Shown here: in pieces, positions 47,226 to 60,444 of the stretch | Layout of the letters: each line of letters starts with the position of its first letter | Numbering within the stretch: the stretch's first letter is position 1 | Assembly (NCBI RefSeq): GCF_028473645.1 | Contig: NZ_CP097269.1 | Location: forward strand, 1,372,001 to 1,436,000 | DNA: 64,000 nt | Direction of reading: 5' to 3' | Source: Acidovorax sp. GBBC 1281 | GTDB lineage: Bacteria; Pseudomonadota; Gammaproteobacteria; Burkholderiales; Burkholderiaceae_C | The notes under the pieces: model-generated | Told to the model about the DNA's origin: nothing | Databases searched by the model: none | Seen by the model: only the letters and a program-made list of their open reading frames with translations | Made by a program: the position numbers and the translations under genes

Positions 47226-49469
47226 ATGAGCATTTTCAATAAAGTTACCAAGTCCTTCCAATGGGGCGACAAGACCGTCGTCATGGAAACGGGCGAAATC
47301 GCCCGCCAAGCGTCCGGCGCCGTGCTGGTCAACATCGATGACACCGTCGTTCTGGCCACGGTGGTGGGCTCCAAGACCGCCAAGCCCGGGCAGGACTTTT
47401 TCCCCTTGACGGTGGATTACATCGAGAAGACGTACGCTGCCGGCAAGATCCCTGGCAGCTTCTTCAAGCGGGAAGCCAAGCCCAGCGAGCATGAGACGCT
47501 CACGAGCCGCCTGATCGACCGCCCGATCCGCCCGCTGTTCCCCGAAGGCTTCTTCAACGAAGTCCATGTGGTCATCCATACGGTCTCGCTGAACCCCGAA
47601 GTGGATGCGGACATCGCCGCCATGATCGCTGTGAGCGCTGCGCTTTCCATCTCCGGCATCCCGTTCAATGGCCCCATCGGTGCAGCGCGCGTGGGCTACA
47701 TCAACGGCGAATACGTGCTGAACCCCGGCCAGACGGCGCGCAAGAATTCCCAGATGGACCTCGTGGTGGCGGGCACCGAAGCTGCCGTGCTGATGGTCGA
47801 GTCGGAAGCGCAACAGCTGTCCGAAGAGATCATGCTGGGCGCCGTGGTGTTCGGTCATGAGCAAGGCAACATCGCGATCAACGCAATCCACGAATTGGTG
47901 CGCGACGCTGGCAAGGCCGTCTGGGACTGGCAGCCGCCAGCCAAGGATGAGCCCTTCATCGGCAAGGTCAACGCCCTGGCGGAAGAAAAGCTGCGCGCGG
48001 CTTATCAGATCCGCAGCAAACAGGCCCGCACGCAGGCCTTGCGCGAAGCCACGGCTTCGGTGCTGTCGGCTTTGAAGGCAGAAGGCGCCGAGTTTGATGC
48101 CGTCAAGGTCGAAGGCTTGTTGTTCGACATCGAAGCCAAGATCGTTCGCAGCCAGATCCTTGCGGGCGAGCCCCGGATCGACGGCCGCGATACTCGCACG
48201 GTCCGTCCCATCGAAATCCGCAATGGTGTGCTTCCCCGCACCCATGGGTCCGCCCTGTTCACGCGCGGTGAAACCCAGGCGCTGGTGGTTTCCACGCTGG
48301 GTACCGAGCGGGACGCCCAGCGCATTGACGCACTGGCAGGCGAGTACGAAGACCGTTTCATGATGCACTACAACATGCCTCCCTTCGCCACGGGCGAAGT
48401 GGGCCGCATGGGTTCGACCAAGCGCCGCGAAATCGGCCACGGCCGTCTGGCCAAGCGCGCGCTGGTGGCGGTGCTGCCGACCAAGGAAGAGTTTCCCTAC
48501 ACGATGCGTGTCGTGTCTGAGATCACTGAGTCGAATGGCTCCTCTTCGATGGCTTCGGTGTGCGGCGGCTGCCTGTCGCTGATGGATGCCGGCGTGCCGA
48601 TGAAGGCGCACGTGGCGGGTATCGCCATGGGTCTGATCAAGGAAGACAACCGTTTTGCCGTGCTGACCGACATCCTGGGCGATGAGGATCATTTGGGCGA
48701 CATGGACTTCAAGGTGGCTGGCACCACGGGTGGCATCACTGCGCTGCAGATGGACATCAAGATCCAGGGCATCACCAAGGAAATCATGCAGGTCGCGCTG
48801 GCCCAAGCCAAGGAAGCGCGCCTGCACATCCTGGGCAAGATGCAGGAAGCCATGGGCGAGGCCAAGACCGAGGTCAGCAACTTCGCGCCGAAGCTGTTCA
48901 CGATGAAGATCAACCCCGAGAAGATCCGTGACGTGATCGGCAAGGGCGGTGCGGTGATCCGTGCCCTGACGGAAGAAACCGGCACGCAGATCAACATCGA
49001 CGAAGACGGCACCATCACGATCGCGTCCACCGACAGTGCCAAGGCAGACGATGCCAAGCGCCGCATCGAGCAGATCACGGCGGAAGTCGAGATCGGCAAG
49101 ATCTACGAAGGCCCCATCGTCAAGATCCTGGACTTCGGCGCATTGATCAACTTGCTGCCCGGCAAGGACGGTCTGTTGCACATCAGCCAGATCGCTCACG
49201 AGCGTGTCGAGAAGGTGACCGACTATCTGACCGAGGGCCAGATCGTCAAGGTCAAGGTGCTGGAGACGGACGAGAAGGGGCGCGTCAAGCTGTCGATGAA
49301 GGCTTTGGCTGATCGCCCCATGGGAGACAGCGGCGGCCGTCCTGCACCTGCAGAGCGGGGGGAGCGCTCGGACCGTGGCGAGCGCCGTGAGCGCCGCGAC
49401 GGTGCCGATCAGCAGCAACAGCAACAGTCCCTGGCTTCCGGCGAGTCGTCGGGTCAGATGGACGCCTGA
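47226..49469 (+). CDS. pnp: polyribonucleotide nucleotidyltransferase (PNPase)
   Basis: PNPase (747 residues) degrades RNA 3'-5' with phosphate. Two RNase PH-like domains are linked by a helical region; the second contains [20 protein letters not shown]. The KH domain has [20 protein letters not shown] near residue 565. The S1 domain follows ([20 protein letters not shown]). The C-terminal tail is Arg/Glu/Gln-rich with a polyglutamine stretch (QQQQQQS), likely disordered. GGAG precedes the ATG. Confidence 0.99.
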   Translation: MSIFNKVTKSFQWGDKTVVMETGEIARQASGAVLVNIDDTVVLATVVGSKTAKPGQDFFPLTVDYIEKTYAAGKIPGSFFKREAKPSEHETLTSRLIDRPIRPLFPEGFFNEVHVVIHTVSLNPEVDADIAAMIAVSAALSISGIPFNGPIGAARVGYINGEYVLNPGQTARKNSQMDLVVAGTEAAVLMVESEAQQLSEEIMLGAVVFGHEQGNIAINAIHELVRDAGKAVWDWQPPAKDEPFIGKVNALAEEKLRAAYQIRSKQARTQALREATASVLSALKAEGAEFDAVKVEGLLFDIEAKIVRSQILAGEPRIDGRDTRTVRPIEIRNGVLPRTHGSALFTRGETQALVVSTLGTERDAQRIDALAGEYEDRFMMHYNMPPFATGEVGRMGSTKRREIGHGRLAKRALVAVLPTKEEFPYTMRVVSEITESNGSSSMASVCGGCLSLMDAGVPMKAHVAGIAMGLIKEDNRFAVLTDILGDEDHLGDMDFKVAGTTGGITALQMDIKIQGITKEIMQVALAQAKEARLHILGKMQEAMGEAKTEVSNFAPKLFTMKINPEKIRDVIGKGGAVIRALTEETGTQINIDEDGTITIASTDSAKADDAKRRIEQITAEVEIGKIYEGPIVKILDFGALINLLPGKDGLLHISQIAHERVEKVTDYLTEGQIVKVKVLETDEKGRVKLSMKALADRPMGDSGGRPAPAERGERSDRGERRERRDGADQQQQQQSLASGESSGQMDA

Positions 49470-49495
49470 GTCCTAGCACGATTGAAATGAGCGCT

Positions 49496-49522
49496 GCCGG
49501 CGCGGGCTTTGTCTGCGCCGGC
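49496..49522 (+). other. GC hairpin after pnp
   Basis: GCCGGCGC-(11 bases)-GCGCCGGC forms an 8 bp perfect stem 26 bases after the pnp stop. There is no T-tract directly after it, so it may be an mRNA 3'-end or processing structure rather than an intrinsic terminator. Confidence 0.4.
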
Positions 49523-49560
49523 GCGGTATTCATCTCGACTTTTGTAGCAAGGTGATGGCT

Positions 49561-50553
49561 ATGCGTGTGGTGGAAATCGAAAGCCCGGGCGGCCCCGAGG
49601 TTCTGCGCCTGGCGGAGCGCCCGGTGCCCGAGCCAACCCCGGGGGAGTTGCTCATCCGGGTCGCGGCCAGCGGCATTAACCGGCCCGACGTTCTGCAGCG
49701 CAAGGGGCACTACGCCCCGCCGCCGGGTGCGTCGGATTTGCCGGGGCTCGAGGTGGCAGGGGTGATCGAGCGGGGCGATCGGGCTGCGATGGACAAGGCC
49801 GGCCTCAAGGTGGGGGACCGCGTCTGCGCGCTGGTCGCTGGCGGTGGTTACGCCGAGTACTGCGTAGCACCCGTTGAACAATGTTTGCCCGTGCCGGACG
49901 GTTTCACCGACGTCGAGGCGGCCTCGCTGCCGGAAACGCTTTTCACCGTATGGAGCAACGTGTTCGACCGCGGCCGCCTGCAATCCGGTGAAACGCTGTT
50001 GGTGCAGGGTGGAAGCAGCGGCATCGGTGTGACGGCCATTCAATTGGGGCGTGCATTCGGCGCCACGGTCATCGTCACGGCCGGCAGCGATGAAAAATGC
50101 GCGGCCTGCCTGGAAATCGGTGCACATCACGCCATCAACTACAAGACTCAGGACTTCGTCGCAGAGGTGCAGCGCATCACTGGTGGCAAGGGGGTGGATG
50201 TGGTGCTGGACATGGTCGCAGGCGATTACGTCGCCCGCGAGATCGAATGTCTCGCCGAGGATGGGCGCCTGGTGATCATTGCCGTTCAGGGAGGCATCAA
50301 GGCCGAGTTGAACGCGGGTCTCGTGCTTCGCCGCCGTCTCACCGTCACCGGCTCCACGCTGCGGCCTCGGTCCGTGGCGTTCAAAGGCGCGATTGCCCGT
50401 GCCCTGCGCGAGCAGGTGTGGCCGCTGCTGGCATCCCGCAAGGTTCGCCCGATCGTGCACAGTACGTTTGCCGCGGCGGAGGCTTCCAAGGCGCACGCGC
50501 TGATGGAGTCCAGCCAGCATGCAGGGAAAATTGTTTTGACGTGGACCGCATGA
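49561..50553 (+). CDS. NAD(P)H-quinone oxidoreductase, PIG3-like zinc-free medium-chain dehydrogenase
   Basis: A 330-residue protein of the quinone oxidoreductase family. It has the family blocks [28 protein letters not shown] and [21 protein letters not shown], the last an NADPH-binding AxxGxxG-like loop. The zinc ligands of alcohol dehydrogenases are absent. I start at the ATG at 49561, which is 6 bases from AAGGTG; an ATG two codons earlier is too close to it. The stop overlaps the tpiA ATG. Confidence 0.9.
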   Translation: MRVVEIESPGGPEVLRLAERPVPEPTPGELLIRVAASGINRPDVLQRKGHYAPPPGASDLPGLEVAGVIERGDRAAMDKAGLKVGDRVCALVAGGGYAEYCVAPVEQCLPVPDGFTDVEAASLPETLFTVWSNVFDRGRLQSGETLLVQGGSSGIGVTAIQLGRAFGATVIVTAGSDEKCAACLEIGAHHAINYKTQDFVAEVQRITGGKGVDVVLDMVAGDYVAREIECLAEDGRLVIIAVQGGIKAELNAGLVLRRRLTVTGSTLRPRSVAFKGAIARALREQVWPLLASRKVRPIVHSTFAAAEASKAHALMESSQHAGKIVLTWTA

Positions 50554-51293
50554 AAAAGAAATTGATTGCCGGGAACTGGAAGATGAATGGCAGCCTGGCT
50601 TCCAATCAGGCTTTGGTGAACGCGTTGCGCGAAGGCATGGGGCAACCCGGCTGCGAAGTGGCGGTGGCGGTGCCTGCGCCTTACCTGGCGCAAGTGCAGG
50701 CCCTGGCCGACGGCTCCGCTGTTGCAGTCGCCGCGCAGGATGTGTCGGCGCACGAGTCCGGCGCCTACACTGGGGAGGCCTCTGCCGCCATGCTGCTGGA
50801 GTTCGGGGTGCGCTACGTGTTGGTGGGGCATTCCGAGCGGCGCCAGTACCACGGAGAAACCGACGAGTTGGTCGCGGCCAAGGCGCAGCGTGCGCTGGCG
50901 GCGGGCATCACACCCATCGTCTGCGTCGGAGAAACGCTGGCAGAGCGTGAGGCGGGGCAGACGCAGGCCGTCGTCAAGCGCCAGTTAGCGGCCGTGGTGC
51001 ACGCGAACGGGCACTGCATCAGCGAGATCGTCGTCGCCTATGAGCCCGTTTGGGCGATCGGTACGGGTCGCACCGCCACGCCCGAGCAGGCGCAGGAGGT
51101 CCATGCGGTGCTTCGCGCCCAATTGGCTGCGGCAAGCCCTCAGGCGGATCGCATCCGTTTGCTGTACGGCGGAAGCATGAACGCGGCAAATGCCGCCCAG
51201 TTGCTGGCCCAGCCTGATATTGACGGCGGTCTGGTGGGCGGGGCGTCGCTCAAGGCGCAGGACTTTTTGCAAATCATCGCTTCGGCGCAATAA
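50550..51293 (+). CDS. tpiA: triosephosphate isomerase
   Basis: TpiA (247 residues) interconverts dihydroxyacetone phosphate and glyceraldehyde 3-phosphate. Catalytic residues are visible: Asn/Lys in AGNWKMNG (Lys12), His in VGHSERRQ near residue 95, and Glu in [11 protein letters not shown] near 165. The phosphate loop is [11 protein letters not shown]. The ATGA overlap with the oxidoreductase indicates coupling. It is followed by secG in the same direction, as in many Burkholderiales. Confidence 0.98.
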   Translation: MKKKLIAGNWKMNGSLASNQALVNALREGMGQPGCEVAVAVPAPYLAQVQALADGSAVAVAAQDVSAHESGAYTGEASAAMLLEFGVRYVLVGHSERRQYHGETDELVAAKAQRALAAGITPIVCVGETLAEREAGQTQAVVKRQLAAVVHANGHCISEIVVAYEPVWAIGTGRTATPEQAQEVHAVLRAQLAAASPQADRIRLLYGGSMNAANAAQLLAQPDIDGGLVGGASLKAQDFLQIIASAQ

Positions 51294-51334
51294 AGACGCC
51301 GGCATACAGCTATCAAATTAGGAGTAAATAGAGA

Positions 51335-51709
51335 ATGAACGCGCTTGTGAATGTGATTTTGGCGGTGCAGATTCTGGCTGCGCTGGGCATGATCGGCTTG
51401 ATCCTGATCCAGCATGGCAAGGGTGCCGACATGGGGGCGGCCTTCGGCAGCGGAAGCTCCGGCAGCCTGTTCGGTGCCAGCGGCAGTGCCAATTTCCTGT
51501 CGCGCAGCACAGCGGTGCTGGCGGGGGTGTTCTTCGTGGCAACGCTGGCGCTGGCATATTTTGGCAACGTCCGTCCTGCGGGTGTTGGCAGCGTGCTGGA
51601 AGTGCCTGGGGTCGTGGCGCCCGCTCAGCCGGCTTCTGGTGCGGCGTCCGAGGTGCCTGCGGCACCCGTGGTGCCGGCCTCCGGCGCTGGGCAGATTCCC
51701 ACCAAGTAA
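51335..51709 (+). CDS. secG: preprotein translocase subunit SecG
   Basis: SecG (124 residues) is a non-essential partner of SecYE in the inner membrane. The first helix is VILAVQILAALGMIGLILIQ, the conserved loop HGKGADMGAAFGSGSSGSLFG is diagnostic, and the second helix is AVLAGVFFVATLALAYF. The Ala/Pro/Ser-rich tail after about residue 85 is long but usual for this group. AGGAG lies about 10 bases before the ATG, next to a GCTATCAAATT repeat remnant. A terminator follows. Confidence 0.96.
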   Translation: MNALVNVILAVQILAALGMIGLILIQHGKGADMGAAFGSGSSGSLFGASGSANFLSRSTAVLAGVFFVATLALAYFGNVRPAGVGSVLEVPGVVAPAQPASGAASEVPAAPVVPASGAGQIPTK

Positions 51710-51731
51710 GAAGAAAAGCGCAAAATTTGAT

Positions 51732-51755
51732 CCTGCTCTCCGGAGCAGGGTTTTT
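51732..51755 (+). terminator. terminator after secG
   Basis: CCTGCTC-TCCG-GAGCAGG forms a 7 bp stem followed by GTTTTT, 23 bases after the secG stop. It separates tpiA-secG from the tRNA-Leu/nuo unit. Confidence 0.85.
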
Positions 51756-51830
51756 CCGGAGTAGAATCCCGGATTGTCTGGAAAGCCAAAAACCCAACGG
51801 GTTCCTCATGCCATCCAGATGCATAAATCA

Positions 51831-51915
51831 GCCGTCGTGGTGAAATTGGTAGACACGCTATCTTGAGGGGGTAGTGGCGAAAGCTGTGCGAGTTCGAGTC
51901 TCGCCGACGGCACCA
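51831..51915 (+). tRNA. tRNA-Leu (anticodon GAG)
   Basis: The acceptor stem is GCCGTCG pairing with CGACGGC, followed by A and an encoded CCA. The D-arm contains AATTGGTAGAC. The anticodon stem CTATC/GGTAG encloses the loop TTGAGGG, giving anticodon GAG for CUC codons. A long variable arm (TGGCGAAAGCTGT), typical of leucine tRNAs, precedes the T-arm GAGTTCGAGTCTC. Total length is 85 including CCA. A TAGAAT at 51762-51767 may be its -10. It lies 72 bases before nuoA. Confidence 0.95.
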
Positions 51916-51987
51916 AAACAAAAGCCCATCCAACACGCCCATCCTGGGGCGTCTGGGTGCAGCTTCAGCGGTGAGCACATCCTCCAG

Positions 51988-52347
51988 ATGAACCTCGATC
52001 AGTACCTCCCCGTTCTTTTGTTCATCTTGGTCGGCATCGGTGTCGGCTTCGTGCCGCTGGTGCTGGGCTATGTCCTCGGTCCCAATCGCCCGGATACGGC
52101 CAAAAACTCCCCCTACGAATGCGGTTTCGAGGCCTTCGAAGATGCGCGCATGAAGTTCGATGTGCGCTACTACCTCGTCGCCATCCTCTTCATTCTTTTT
52201 GATCTGGAAATCGCTTTCCTGTTTCCGTGGGCGGTTTCGCTCCACGAAGTGGGGCTGACGGGTTTCATTGCCGTTGTCATCTTCCTGGCCATCCTCGTCG
52301 TGGGCTTTGCCTACGAGTGGAAAAAGGGTGCCCTGGATTGGGAATGA
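51988..52347 (+). CDS. nuoA: NADH-quinone oxidoreductase subunit A
   Basis: NuoA (119 residues) is a membrane subunit at the junction of the two arms of complex I. Three transmembrane helices are visible, with the conserved loop [20 protein letters not shown] between helices one and two. It heads the operon nuoABCDEFGHIJKLM, 72 bases after a tRNA-Leu gene with no terminator seen between them. Confidence 0.97.
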   Translation: MNLDQYLPVLLFILVGIGVGFVPLVLGYVLGPNRPDTAKNSPYECGFEAFEDARMKFDVRYYLVAILFILFDLEIAFLFPWAVSLHEVGLTGFIAVVIFLAILVVGFAYEWKKGALDWE

Positions 52348-52371
52348 CCGGTCTTCATAAGGAATGACACG

Positions 52372-52851
52372 ATGATTGAAGGCGTGATGAAGGAAGGCTT
52401 CATCACCACCAGTTACGACTCGGTGGTGAATTGGGCCAAGACCGGCTCGCTGTGGCCCATGACCTTTGGTCTGGCGTGCTGCGCGGTGGAGATGATGCAC
52501 GCCGCGGCGGCGCGTTACGACATCGGCCGTTTCGGTGCCGAGGTGTTCCGCGCCAGTCCGCGCCAGTCCGATCTGATGATCGTGGCCGGCACGCTGTGCA
52601 ACAAGATGGCGCCGGCCCTGCGCAAGGTGTACGACCAGATGTCCGAGCCGCGCTGGGTGCTGTCCATGGGTTCGTGCGCCAACGGCGGCGGCTACTACCA
52701 CTACAGCTATTCGGTGGTTCGCGGCTGCGATCGCATCGTTCCGGTGGATGTGTACGTGCCGGGTTGCCCGCCCACGGCCGAGGCATTGATCTACGGGATC
52801 ATCCAGCTTCAGCAGAAGATCCGCCGCACCAACACCATCGCTCGCGTCTGA
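52372..52851 (+). CDS. nuoB: NADH-quinone oxidoreductase subunit B
   Basis: NuoB (159 residues) carries the terminal iron-sulfur cluster N2 that hands electrons to quinone. All ligands are present: the adjacent pair Cys36-Cys37 (LACCAVEMM), Cys102 (GSCANGG) and Cys132 (GCPPT). It follows nuoA by 24 bases and precedes nuoC by 10. Confidence 0.98.
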   Translation: MIEGVMKEGFITTSYDSVVNWAKTGSLWPMTFGLACCAVEMMHAAAARYDIGRFGAEVFRASPRQSDLMIVAGTLCNKMAPALRKVYDQMSEPRWVLSMGSCANGGGYYHYSYSVVRGCDRIVPVDVYVPGCPPTAEALIYGIIQLQQKIRRTNTIARV

Positions 52852-52861
52852 AGGGTTGACG

Positions 52862-53470
52862 ATGACTGCCTTTGCTATTCGACCCGAAGCACTTCGGGGC
52901 GCGATTGCCGCTGCGCTCGGCGACAAGGTGCGCCAGCTTTCGGTGGCGCTGGATGAGGTGACCCTGGTGGTCTCTGCCGCGGACTATCTGGCGGCCATGC
53001 AGTTGCTGCGCGATGCGCCGGGCTGCCGGTTCGAACAGTTGGTCGACCTGTGCGGTGTGGACTACTCCTCGTATGGCGACGTCGGCGTGGAGGGGCCGCG
53101 CTACTGCGTGGTCTCGCACCTGCTGTCGGTCAGCATGAACCAGCGCGTGCGGGTGAAGGTGTTCTGCCCGGATGACGATTTTCCGGTCGTGCCGTCGGTC
53201 TCGGACCTCTGGAACTCTGCCAACTGGTACGAGCGCGAGGCGTTCGACCTGTACGGCATCGTGTTCGACGGGCACAGCGACCTGCGCCGCATTCTGACCG
53301 ACTACGGCTTCATCGGCCACCCCTTCCGCAAGGATTTCCCGTTGTCCGGGCACGTGGAAATGCGCTACGACGCCGAGCAGCGCCGCGTCGTCTACGAGCC
53401 AGTCACGATCGAGCCTCGCGAGATCACGCCCCGCATCATCCGCGAAGAAAAGTACGGAGGCCTGCACTGA
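52862..53470 (+). CDS. nuoC: NADH-quinone oxidoreductase subunit C
   Basis: NuoC (202 residues) is a peripheral-arm subunit, here separate from NuoD, unlike the fused NuoCD of E. coli. Family block: [29 protein letters not shown] (residues about 122-150), followed by [11 protein letters not shown]. The ATG at 52862 is used; a TTG two codons before is also open. Confidence 0.97.
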   Translation: MTAFAIRPEALRGAIAAALGDKVRQLSVALDEVTLVVSAADYLAAMQLLRDAPGCRFEQLVDLCGVDYSSYGDVGVEGPRYCVVSHLLSVSMNQRVRVKVFCPDDDFPVVPSVSDLWNSANWYEREAFDLYGIVFDGHSDLRRILTDYGFIGHPFRKDFPLSGHVEMRYDAEQRRVVYEPVTIEPREITPRIIREEKYGGLH

Positions 53471-53495
53471 GGCGCTCGCCGAAAAGTGATCCACC

Positions 53496-54745
<1,250 letters not shown>

Positions 54746-54749
<4 letters not shown>

Positions 54750-55303
54750 ATACCGAAACGAAGACGGTGGTGCCCGCCGCGTCCCAGATCACCGACGCGA
54801 CGCTGGCGCGCTTTGCGCGCGAAGTGGCGAAGTACCCCACGGAACAGAAGCAGTCGGCCGTCATGGCCTGCCTGGCCATCGTCCAGCAGGAGCTGGGCTG
54901 GGTCAGCACCGAGAACGAGGCCGTGATCGCCAGCTACCTGGGCATGCCCCAGATCGCCGTGCACGAAGTCACCACGTTCTACAACATGTACAACCAGCAG
55001 CCGACGGGCAAGTACAAGCTCAACGTCTGTACCAACCTGTCCTGCCAACTGCGCGATGGCCAGAAGGCGCTGCACCACCTGGAAAAGAAACTGGGCGTGG
55101 CGATGGGCGAGACCACGGCCGATGGCCTGTTCACGCTGCAGCAGTGCGAATGCCTCGGCGCCTGCGCCGATGCGCCCGTGATGCTGGTCAACGACCGCAC
55201 CATGTGCAGTTTCATGGACAACGACAAGCTCGATCAGCTCGTGGATGGCCTGCGCCAAGCCGAAGGCGTGGCATCCCCGGCCCGGGCGGAAGGGCAAGCA
55301 TGA
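54746..55303 (+). CDS. nuoE: NADH-quinone oxidoreductase subunit E
   Basis: NuoE (185 residues) has a thioredoxin-like fold with a [2Fe-2S] cluster (N1a). Ligands are Cys95 and Cys100 (VCTNLSC) and Cys136 and Cys140 (CLGAC). Both ends overlap their neighbours by four bases (ATGA), so nuoD-nuoE-nuoF are translationally coupled. Confidence 0.97.
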
Positions 55304-56658
55304 CGACCGCTGCGCAGAAGATCCTGTCGCAATTCCAGGCGACGGGCGTTCAAACCTGCTTCCACGACCGCCACATCGATCCGCAGATCTATGCGGGCCT
55401 GGATGGCACCAACTGGAGCCTCAAGGACTACGAAGCGCGCGGTGGCTATGCCGCCTTGCGCAAGATCCTGGAGCAGGGCGAAGGCGTGGGTCTCACCCAG
55501 GACCAAGTCATTGCGACCGTCAAGGAATCGGGCCTGCGTGGTCGTGGCGGTGCGGGCTTTCCCACCGGCCTCAAGTGGAGCTTCATGCCCCGCTCGTTCC
55601 CTGGCCAGAAGTACCTCGTCTGCAATTCCGACGAAGGCGAACCGGGCACCTGCAAGGACCGCGACATCCTGCAGTTCAACCCGCACATCGTCATCGAAGG
55701 CATGATCATCGCGGCTTACGCGATGGGCATTTCCGTGGGCTACAACTACATTCACGGCGAAATCTTCCAGACCTACGACCGCTTCGAAGAAGCGCTCGAA
55801 GAGGCGCGCGCTGCGGGCTACCTGGGCGACAAGATCCTGGGAAGCACCTTCAGCTTCCAGCTGCATGCCGCCCATGGTTTCGGCGCCTACATCTGCGGCG
55901 AGGAAACCGCATTGCTGGAGTCGCTCGAAGGCAAGAAGGGCCAGCCGCGCTTCAAGCCGCCATTCCCTGCGAGCTTCGGCCTCTACGGCAAGCCCACCAC
56001 GATCAACAACACCGAGACGTTTGCCGCGGTGCCCTGGATCATCCGCAACGGTGGCGCCGCCTACCTGGCCTGCGGCAAACCCAATAACGGCGGCACCAAG
56101 ATCTTCTCGGTCTCCGGCGACGTCGAAAAGCCCGGTAACTACGAAGTGCCCATGGGCACTCCATTCGCCAAGCTGCTGGAACTGGCGGGTGGCGTGCGCA
56201 AGGGCCGCCAACTCAAGGCCGTGATTCCCGGTGGATCGTCCGCTCCGGTGTTGCCGGCGTCCGTCATCATGGAATGCACGATGGATTACGACTCCATCGC
56301 CAAGGCCGGCTCCATGCTGGGTTCAGGCGCCGTGATCGTGATGGACGATTCGCGCAGCATGGTGGAGAGCCTGTTGCGCCTATCGTATTTCTATTCGCAT
56401 GAATCGTGCGGACAGTGCACACCGTGCCGCGAAGGCACCGGCTGGATGTGGCGCGTGATCGACCGCATCCAGCACGGTGAAGGCCGCGACGGCGATCTGG
56501 AGCTGCTCAATTCGGTGGCCGACAACATCCAGGGTCGCACCATCTGCGCCCTGGGCGATGCCGCCGCCATGCCGGTGCGCGCCATGATCAAGCACTTCCG
56601 TCCGGAATTCGAAGCGCTGATCCGCAACAAGACCCCTCAGGCGTCTGCCTCTGCCTGA
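55300..56658 (+). CDS. nuoF: NADH-quinone oxidoreductase subunit F
   Basis: NuoF (452 residues) binds NADH and FMN and the [4Fe-4S] cluster N3. The NADH/FMN site reads [16 protein letters not shown] and [17 protein letters not shown]3 ligands are in [13 protein letters not shown] near residue 370, with a fourth cysteine later in TICALGDAA. The ATG overlaps the nuoE stop. Confidence 0.98.
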   Translation: MTTAAQKILSQFQATGVQTCFHDRHIDPQIYAGLDGTNWSLKDYEARGGYAALRKILEQGEGVGLTQDQVIATVKESGLRGRGGAGFPTGLKWSFMPRSFPGQKYLVCNSDEGEPGTCKDRDILQFNPHIVIEGMIIAAYAMGISVGYNYIHGEIFQTYDRFEEALEEARAAGYLGDKILGSTFSFQLHAAHGFGAYICGEETALLESLEGKKGQPRFKPPFPASFGLYGKPTTINNTETFAAVPWIIRNGGAAYLACGKPNNGGTKIFSVSGDVEKPGNYEVPMGTPFAKLLELAGGVRKGRQLKAVIPGGSSAPVLPASVIMECTMDYDSIAKAGSMLGSGAVIVMDDSRSMVESLLRLSYFYSHESCGQCTPCREGTGWMWRVIDRIQHGEGRDGDLELLNSVADNIQGRTICALGDAAAMPVRAMIKHFRPEFEALIRNKTPQASASA

Positions 56659-56673
56659 TCGCGAGAAAAGCAT

Positions 56674-58812
56674 ATGGTTGAAATCGAACTGGACGGGCAG
56701 AAGGTAGAAGTCGCCGAGGGCTGTATGGTGATGCATGCGGCCGAGAAGGCGGGCACTTACATTCCCCATTTCTGCTATCACAAGAAGCTTTCCATCGCCG
56801 CCAATTGCCGCATGTGCCTGGTGGACGTGGAGAAGGCGCCCAAGCCGATGCCGGCTTGCGCCACACCCGTGACGCAAGGCATGATTGTGCGCACCAAGAG
56901 CGACAAGGCCATCAAGGCCCAGCAGTCGGTCATGGAGTTTCTGCTGATCAATCACCCGCTGGACTGCCCGATCTGCGATCAGGGCGGCGAGTGCCAGCTG
57001 CAGGATCTGGCGGTGGGCTACGGCGGCTCTTCTTCGCGCTATGAAGAGGAAAAGCGCGTGGTGTTCCACAAGGACGTGGGTCCCCTGATCTCCATGGAGG
57101 AGATGACCCGCTGCATCCATTGCACCCGCTGCGTGCGCTTCGGCCAGGAAGTGGCCGGCGTGATGGAGCTGGGCATGATCCATCGTGGCGAGCACTCCGA
57201 GATCACCACGGTGCTGGGCGACACGGTCGATTCCGAGCTGTCGGGCAACATGATCGACATCTGCCCTGTGGGCGCGCTGACCAGCAAGCCTTTCCGCTAC
57301 AGCGCCCGGACCTGGGAGCTGTCGCGCCGCAAGTCGGTGAGCCCGCACGATTCCACCGGTGCCAATCTCATCGTCCAGGTGAAGAACCACAAGGTGATGC
57401 GCGTCGTTCCCTTCGAGAACGAAGACGTCAACGAGTGCTGGATCGCCGACCGTGATCGCTTCTCCTATGAAGCCCTCAACGGAGACGAGCGCCTGACGCG
57501 CCCGATGCTCAAGCAGGGTGGCCAGTGGAAGGAAGTCGACTGGCAGACCGCGCTGGAATACGTGGCCAATGGCCTGCAGGGCATCCGCACCGACCATGGC
57601 GCCCAGAGCATCGGTGCGCTGGTGAGCCCGCACAGCACGCTGGAAGAGTTGTTCCTCGCCGGCGCGCTCGTGCGCGGCATCGGCAGCGACAACATCGACC
57701 ACCGCCTGCGTCACGCCGAGTTCACTCAGGCCGATGGCATCCATTGGCTGGGCACGAGCATCGCTTCGCTGTCCTCGCTGCAGTCGGTGCTGGTCGTGGG
57801 CTCGAACCTGCGCAAGGACCATCCGCTGTTCGCCCAGCGCATCCGCCAGGCTGCGCGCAAGGGCTGTACCGTCAGCGCCCTCAACGCCGCGGTCTACGAC
57901 TGGGCCATGCCCGTTGCGCAGTCCATCGTGGCGCCAGCCCAGGACTGGGCTGCGATCCTGGCCGACGTGGCCGCCGCCGTGGCGCAGGACCGCGGTGTGG
58001 CTGCCCCCGTGGCCACCGGCCGTGTGACCGACGCCTCTGCCGGCATGGCCCGTGCATTGGCTTCGGGCGAAGGCCGGGCCATCCTGCTGGGCAACGCCGC
58101 TGCGCACCATGCCCAGGCCTCGAGCCTGCTGGCGCTGGCCCAGTGGATCGGTGCCCAGACGGGCGCGGTGGTGGGCTACCTCACCGAAGCCGCCAATACG
58201 GTGGGCGCGCAGTTCGTCGGCGCACAGCCGCAGAAGGGCGGCCTGAACGCCGGCCAGATGCTGGCGGGTGGCCTCAAGGCGGCGCTGCTGCTGAACACGG
58301 AACCCGTCCACGACTCCGCCGCAGGTACACAGTCAGCGGCTGCGCTGTCAGGTGCCGAGATGGTCGTCACGCTGAGCCCTTTCAAGGCCAACATGGAATT
58401 CAGCGATGTGCTGCTGCCCATCGCGCCGTTCACCGAAACCTCGGGCACCTTCGTCAATGCCGAAGGCCGCCTGCAAAGCTTCCATGCCGTGGTCAAGCCG
58501 CTGGGCGATGCCCGTCCCGCGTGGAAGGTGCTGCGGGTGCTGGGCAACCTGCTGGGTGTGCAGGGCCTCGACTTCGAGACCTCTCAGGACGTGCTGGCGA
58601 AAGCCACGGGTGCGACGGTGGCCGCTCCGCTGGCCCAACTGCCTGCCGACCGCCTGAGCAACAGCACGCGCGCTGCCATCGCCGCGCCCGCCGGTGCGGG
58701 AGCCGCGCCGGTCGTGGCCAGCATCTACCAGCTCGACGGGCTGGTTCGCCGTTCGCCGTCGCTGCAGTTGACGGCCGATGCACGCCGCGCCGCTGAAGGA
58801 GTTGCAGCATGA
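56674..58812 (+). CDS. nuoG: NADH-quinone oxidoreductase subunit G
   Basis: NuoG (712 residues) is the large iron-sulfur subunit. The N-terminal ferredoxin domain binds N1b ([20 protein letters not shown]), a [14 protein letters not shown] block provides N4/N5 ligands, and [10 protein letters not shown] binds a further cluster. The rest is a molybdopterin-oxidoreductase-like fold with no cofactor. At 712 residues it is shorter than the roughly 900-residue E. coli protein, as is usual for betaproteobacteria. It overlaps nuoH by four bases. Confidence 0.98.
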   Translation: MVEIELDGQKVEVAEGCMVMHAAEKAGTYIPHFCYHKKLSIAANCRMCLVDVEKAPKPMPACATPVTQGMIVRTKSDKAIKAQQSVMEFLLINHPLDCPICDQGGECQLQDLAVGYGGSSSRYEEEKRVVFHKDVGPLISMEEMTRCIHCTRCVRFGQEVAGVMELGMIHRGEHSEITTVLGDTVDSELSGNMIDICPVGALTSKPFRYSARTWELSRRKSVSPHDSTGANLIVQVKNHKVMRVVPFENEDVNECWIADRDRFSYEALNGDERLTRPMLKQGGQWKEVDWQTALEYVANGLQGIRTDHGAQSIGALVSPHSTLEELFLAGALVRGIGSDNIDHRLRHAEFTQADGIHWLGTSIASLSSLQSVLVVGSNLRKDHPLFAQRIRQAARKGCTVSALNAAVYDWAMPVAQSIVAPAQDWAAILADVAAAVAQDRGVAAPVATGRVTDASAGMARALASGEGRAILLGNAAAHHAQASSLLALAQWIGAQTGAVVGYLTEAANTVGAQFVGAQPQKGGLNAGQMLAGGLKAALLLNTEPVHDSAAGTQSAAALSGAEMVVTLSPFKANMEFSDVLLPIAPFTETSGTFVNAEGRLQSFHAVVKPLGDARPAWKVLRVLGNLLGVQGLDFETSQDVLAKATGATVAAPLAQLPADRLSNSTRAAIAAPAGAGAAPVVASIYQLDGLVRRSPSLQLTADARRAAEGVAA

Positions 58813-59885
58813 TCGACGCGCTGTACAACGGCGGCCTGCACCTGTTCGCCCAGTCCTGGTGGACGGCGGCGGTGTGGCCGGTGATCTGGAACCTGATCAA
58901 GATCGTGGCCATCGTGGCCCCCCTGATGGGCGCCGTGGCCTACCTCACGCTGTGGGAGCGCAAGCTGCTCGGCTTCATGCAGGTGCGCCATGGTCCCAAC
59001 CGGGTCGGTCCGTTCGGGCTGCTGCAGCCGCTGGCCGACGGCCTCAAGCTGCTGACCAAGGAAATCATTCAGCCAACGGCGGCCAGCAAGGGTCTGTTCG
59101 TGCTCGGCCCCGTCATGGCCATCATGCCCGCGCTGGCGGCCTGGGTGGCGATTCCGTTCGGTCCGGATGTGGCCCTGGCCAACGTGAATGCCGGCCTGCT
59201 GCTGGTGATGGCCATCACCTCCATCGAGGTGTACGGCGTGATCATCGCCGGCTGGGCTTCCAACTCCAAATACGCCTTCCTGGGAGCGCTGCGCGCTTCC
59301 GCGCAGATGGTGAGCTATGAAATCGCGATGGGCTTCTGCTTCCTCGTCGTCATCATGGTGTCGGGCAGCATGAACCTGACCGAAGTCGTGATGGGGCAGG
59401 GCGCCGGCATGGCCGCCGCGAAGGGCTTTGGCTTCCTGTCGTGGAACTGGCTGCCGCTGCTCCCGATCTTCATCGTCTACCTCATCTCGGGCGTGGCCGA
59501 AACCAACCGCCACCCTTTCGACGTGGTCGAAGGCGAGGCCGAGATCGTGGCCGGCCACATGGTCGAGTACTCGGGCATGGGCTTCGCCATCTTCTTCCTG
59601 GCCGAATACGCCAGCATGTGGCTCGTGTCCATCCTGGCCGTGCTCATGTTCCTGGGCGGCTGGCTGTCGCCGGTGGCGGCGCTGGACTTCATCCCCGGAT
59701 GGATCTGGCTGGGCCTCAAGACCTTCCTCGTGGTGTCCATGTTCATCTGGATCCGCGCGACCTTCCCGCGCTTTCGCTATGACCAGATCATGCGTTTGGG
59801 CTGGAAGATCTTCATTCCGGTCACGCTGGTGTGGCTGCTTATCGTTGGCGCGTGGCTGCACTCGCCATGGAACATCTGGAATTGA
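58809..59885 (+). CDS. nuoH: NADH-quinone oxidoreductase subunit H
   Basis: NuoH (358 residues) is the membrane subunit that completes the quinone channel. About eight transmembrane helices are predicted. Conserved loops are [20 protein letters not shown] and [20 protein letters not shown], with the key glutamates that face the quinone path. Start overlaps the nuoG stop. Confidence 0.98.
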   Translation: MIDALYNGGLHLFAQSWWTAAVWPVIWNLIKIVAIVAPLMGAVAYLTLWERKLLGFMQVRHGPNRVGPFGLLQPLADGLKLLTKEIIQPTAASKGLFVLGPVMAIMPALAAWVAIPFGPDVALANVNAGLLLVMAITSIEVYGVIIAGWASNSKYAFLGALRASAQMVSYEIAMGFCFLVVIMVSGSMNLTEVVMGQGAGMAAAKGFGFLSWNWLPLLPIFIVYLISGVAETNRHPFDVVEGEAEIVAGHMVEYSGMGFAIFFLAEYASMWLVSILAVLMFLGGWLSPVAALDFIPGWIWLGLKTFLVVSMFIWIRATFPRFRYDQIMRLGWKIFIPVTLVWLLIVGAWLHSPWNIWN

Positions 59886-59897
59886 GCGGGGACACCG

Positions 59898-60410
59898 ATG
59901 ACTGCTGTTGCTGCTACTGCATCCTTTTCGATCAAGGATTTTTTCAAGAGCTTCATGCTGGTGGAGCTGGTCAAGGGCATGGCCCTGACGGGTCGCTACG
60001 CGTTTCGGCGCAAGGTGACCGTTCAGTTCCCTGAAGAGAAGACGCCCCTGTCGCCCCGGTTCCGCGGCCTGCACGCGCTGCGCCGCTACGACAACGGCGA
60101 AGAGCGCTGCATCGCCTGCAAGCTGTGCGAAGCCGTGTGCCCGGCACTGGCGATCACCATCGAGTCCGATGTGCGTGCGGACGGTTCGCGCCGCACCACG
60201 CGCTATGACATCGACCTGACCAAGTGCATCTTCTGCGGCTTTTGCGAAGAGAGTTGCCCGGTGGACTCCATCGTCGAGACGCAGATCCTGGAATACCACG
60301 GCGAAAAGCGCGGTGATCTGTACTTCACCAAGGATATGCTCCTGGCCGTGGGGGACCGCTACGAGGCCGAGATCGCCGCAGCCAAGGCGGCCGACGCCAA
60401 GTACCGCTGA
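59898..60410 (+). CDS. nuoI: NADH-quinone oxidoreductase subunit I
   Basis: NuoI (170 residues) carries two [4Fe-4S] clusters N6a and N6b. Both 8-iron ferredoxin motifs are intact: [12 protein letters not shown] and [12 protein letters not shown]. An amphipathic N-terminus ([21 protein letters not shown]) attaches it to the membrane arm. It lies 12 bases after nuoH. Confidence 0.98.
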   Translation: MTAVAATASFSIKDFFKSFMLVELVKGMALTGRYAFRRKVTVQFPEEKTPLSPRFRGLHALRRYDNGEERCIACKLCEAVCPALAITIESDVRADGSRRTTRYDIDLTKCIFCGFCEESCPVDSIVETQILEYHGEKRGDLYFTKDMLLAVGDRYEAEIAAAKAADAKYR

Positions 60411-60444
60411 GCGCGGCTCCTGAACCCCTACAAAGACCCGATTC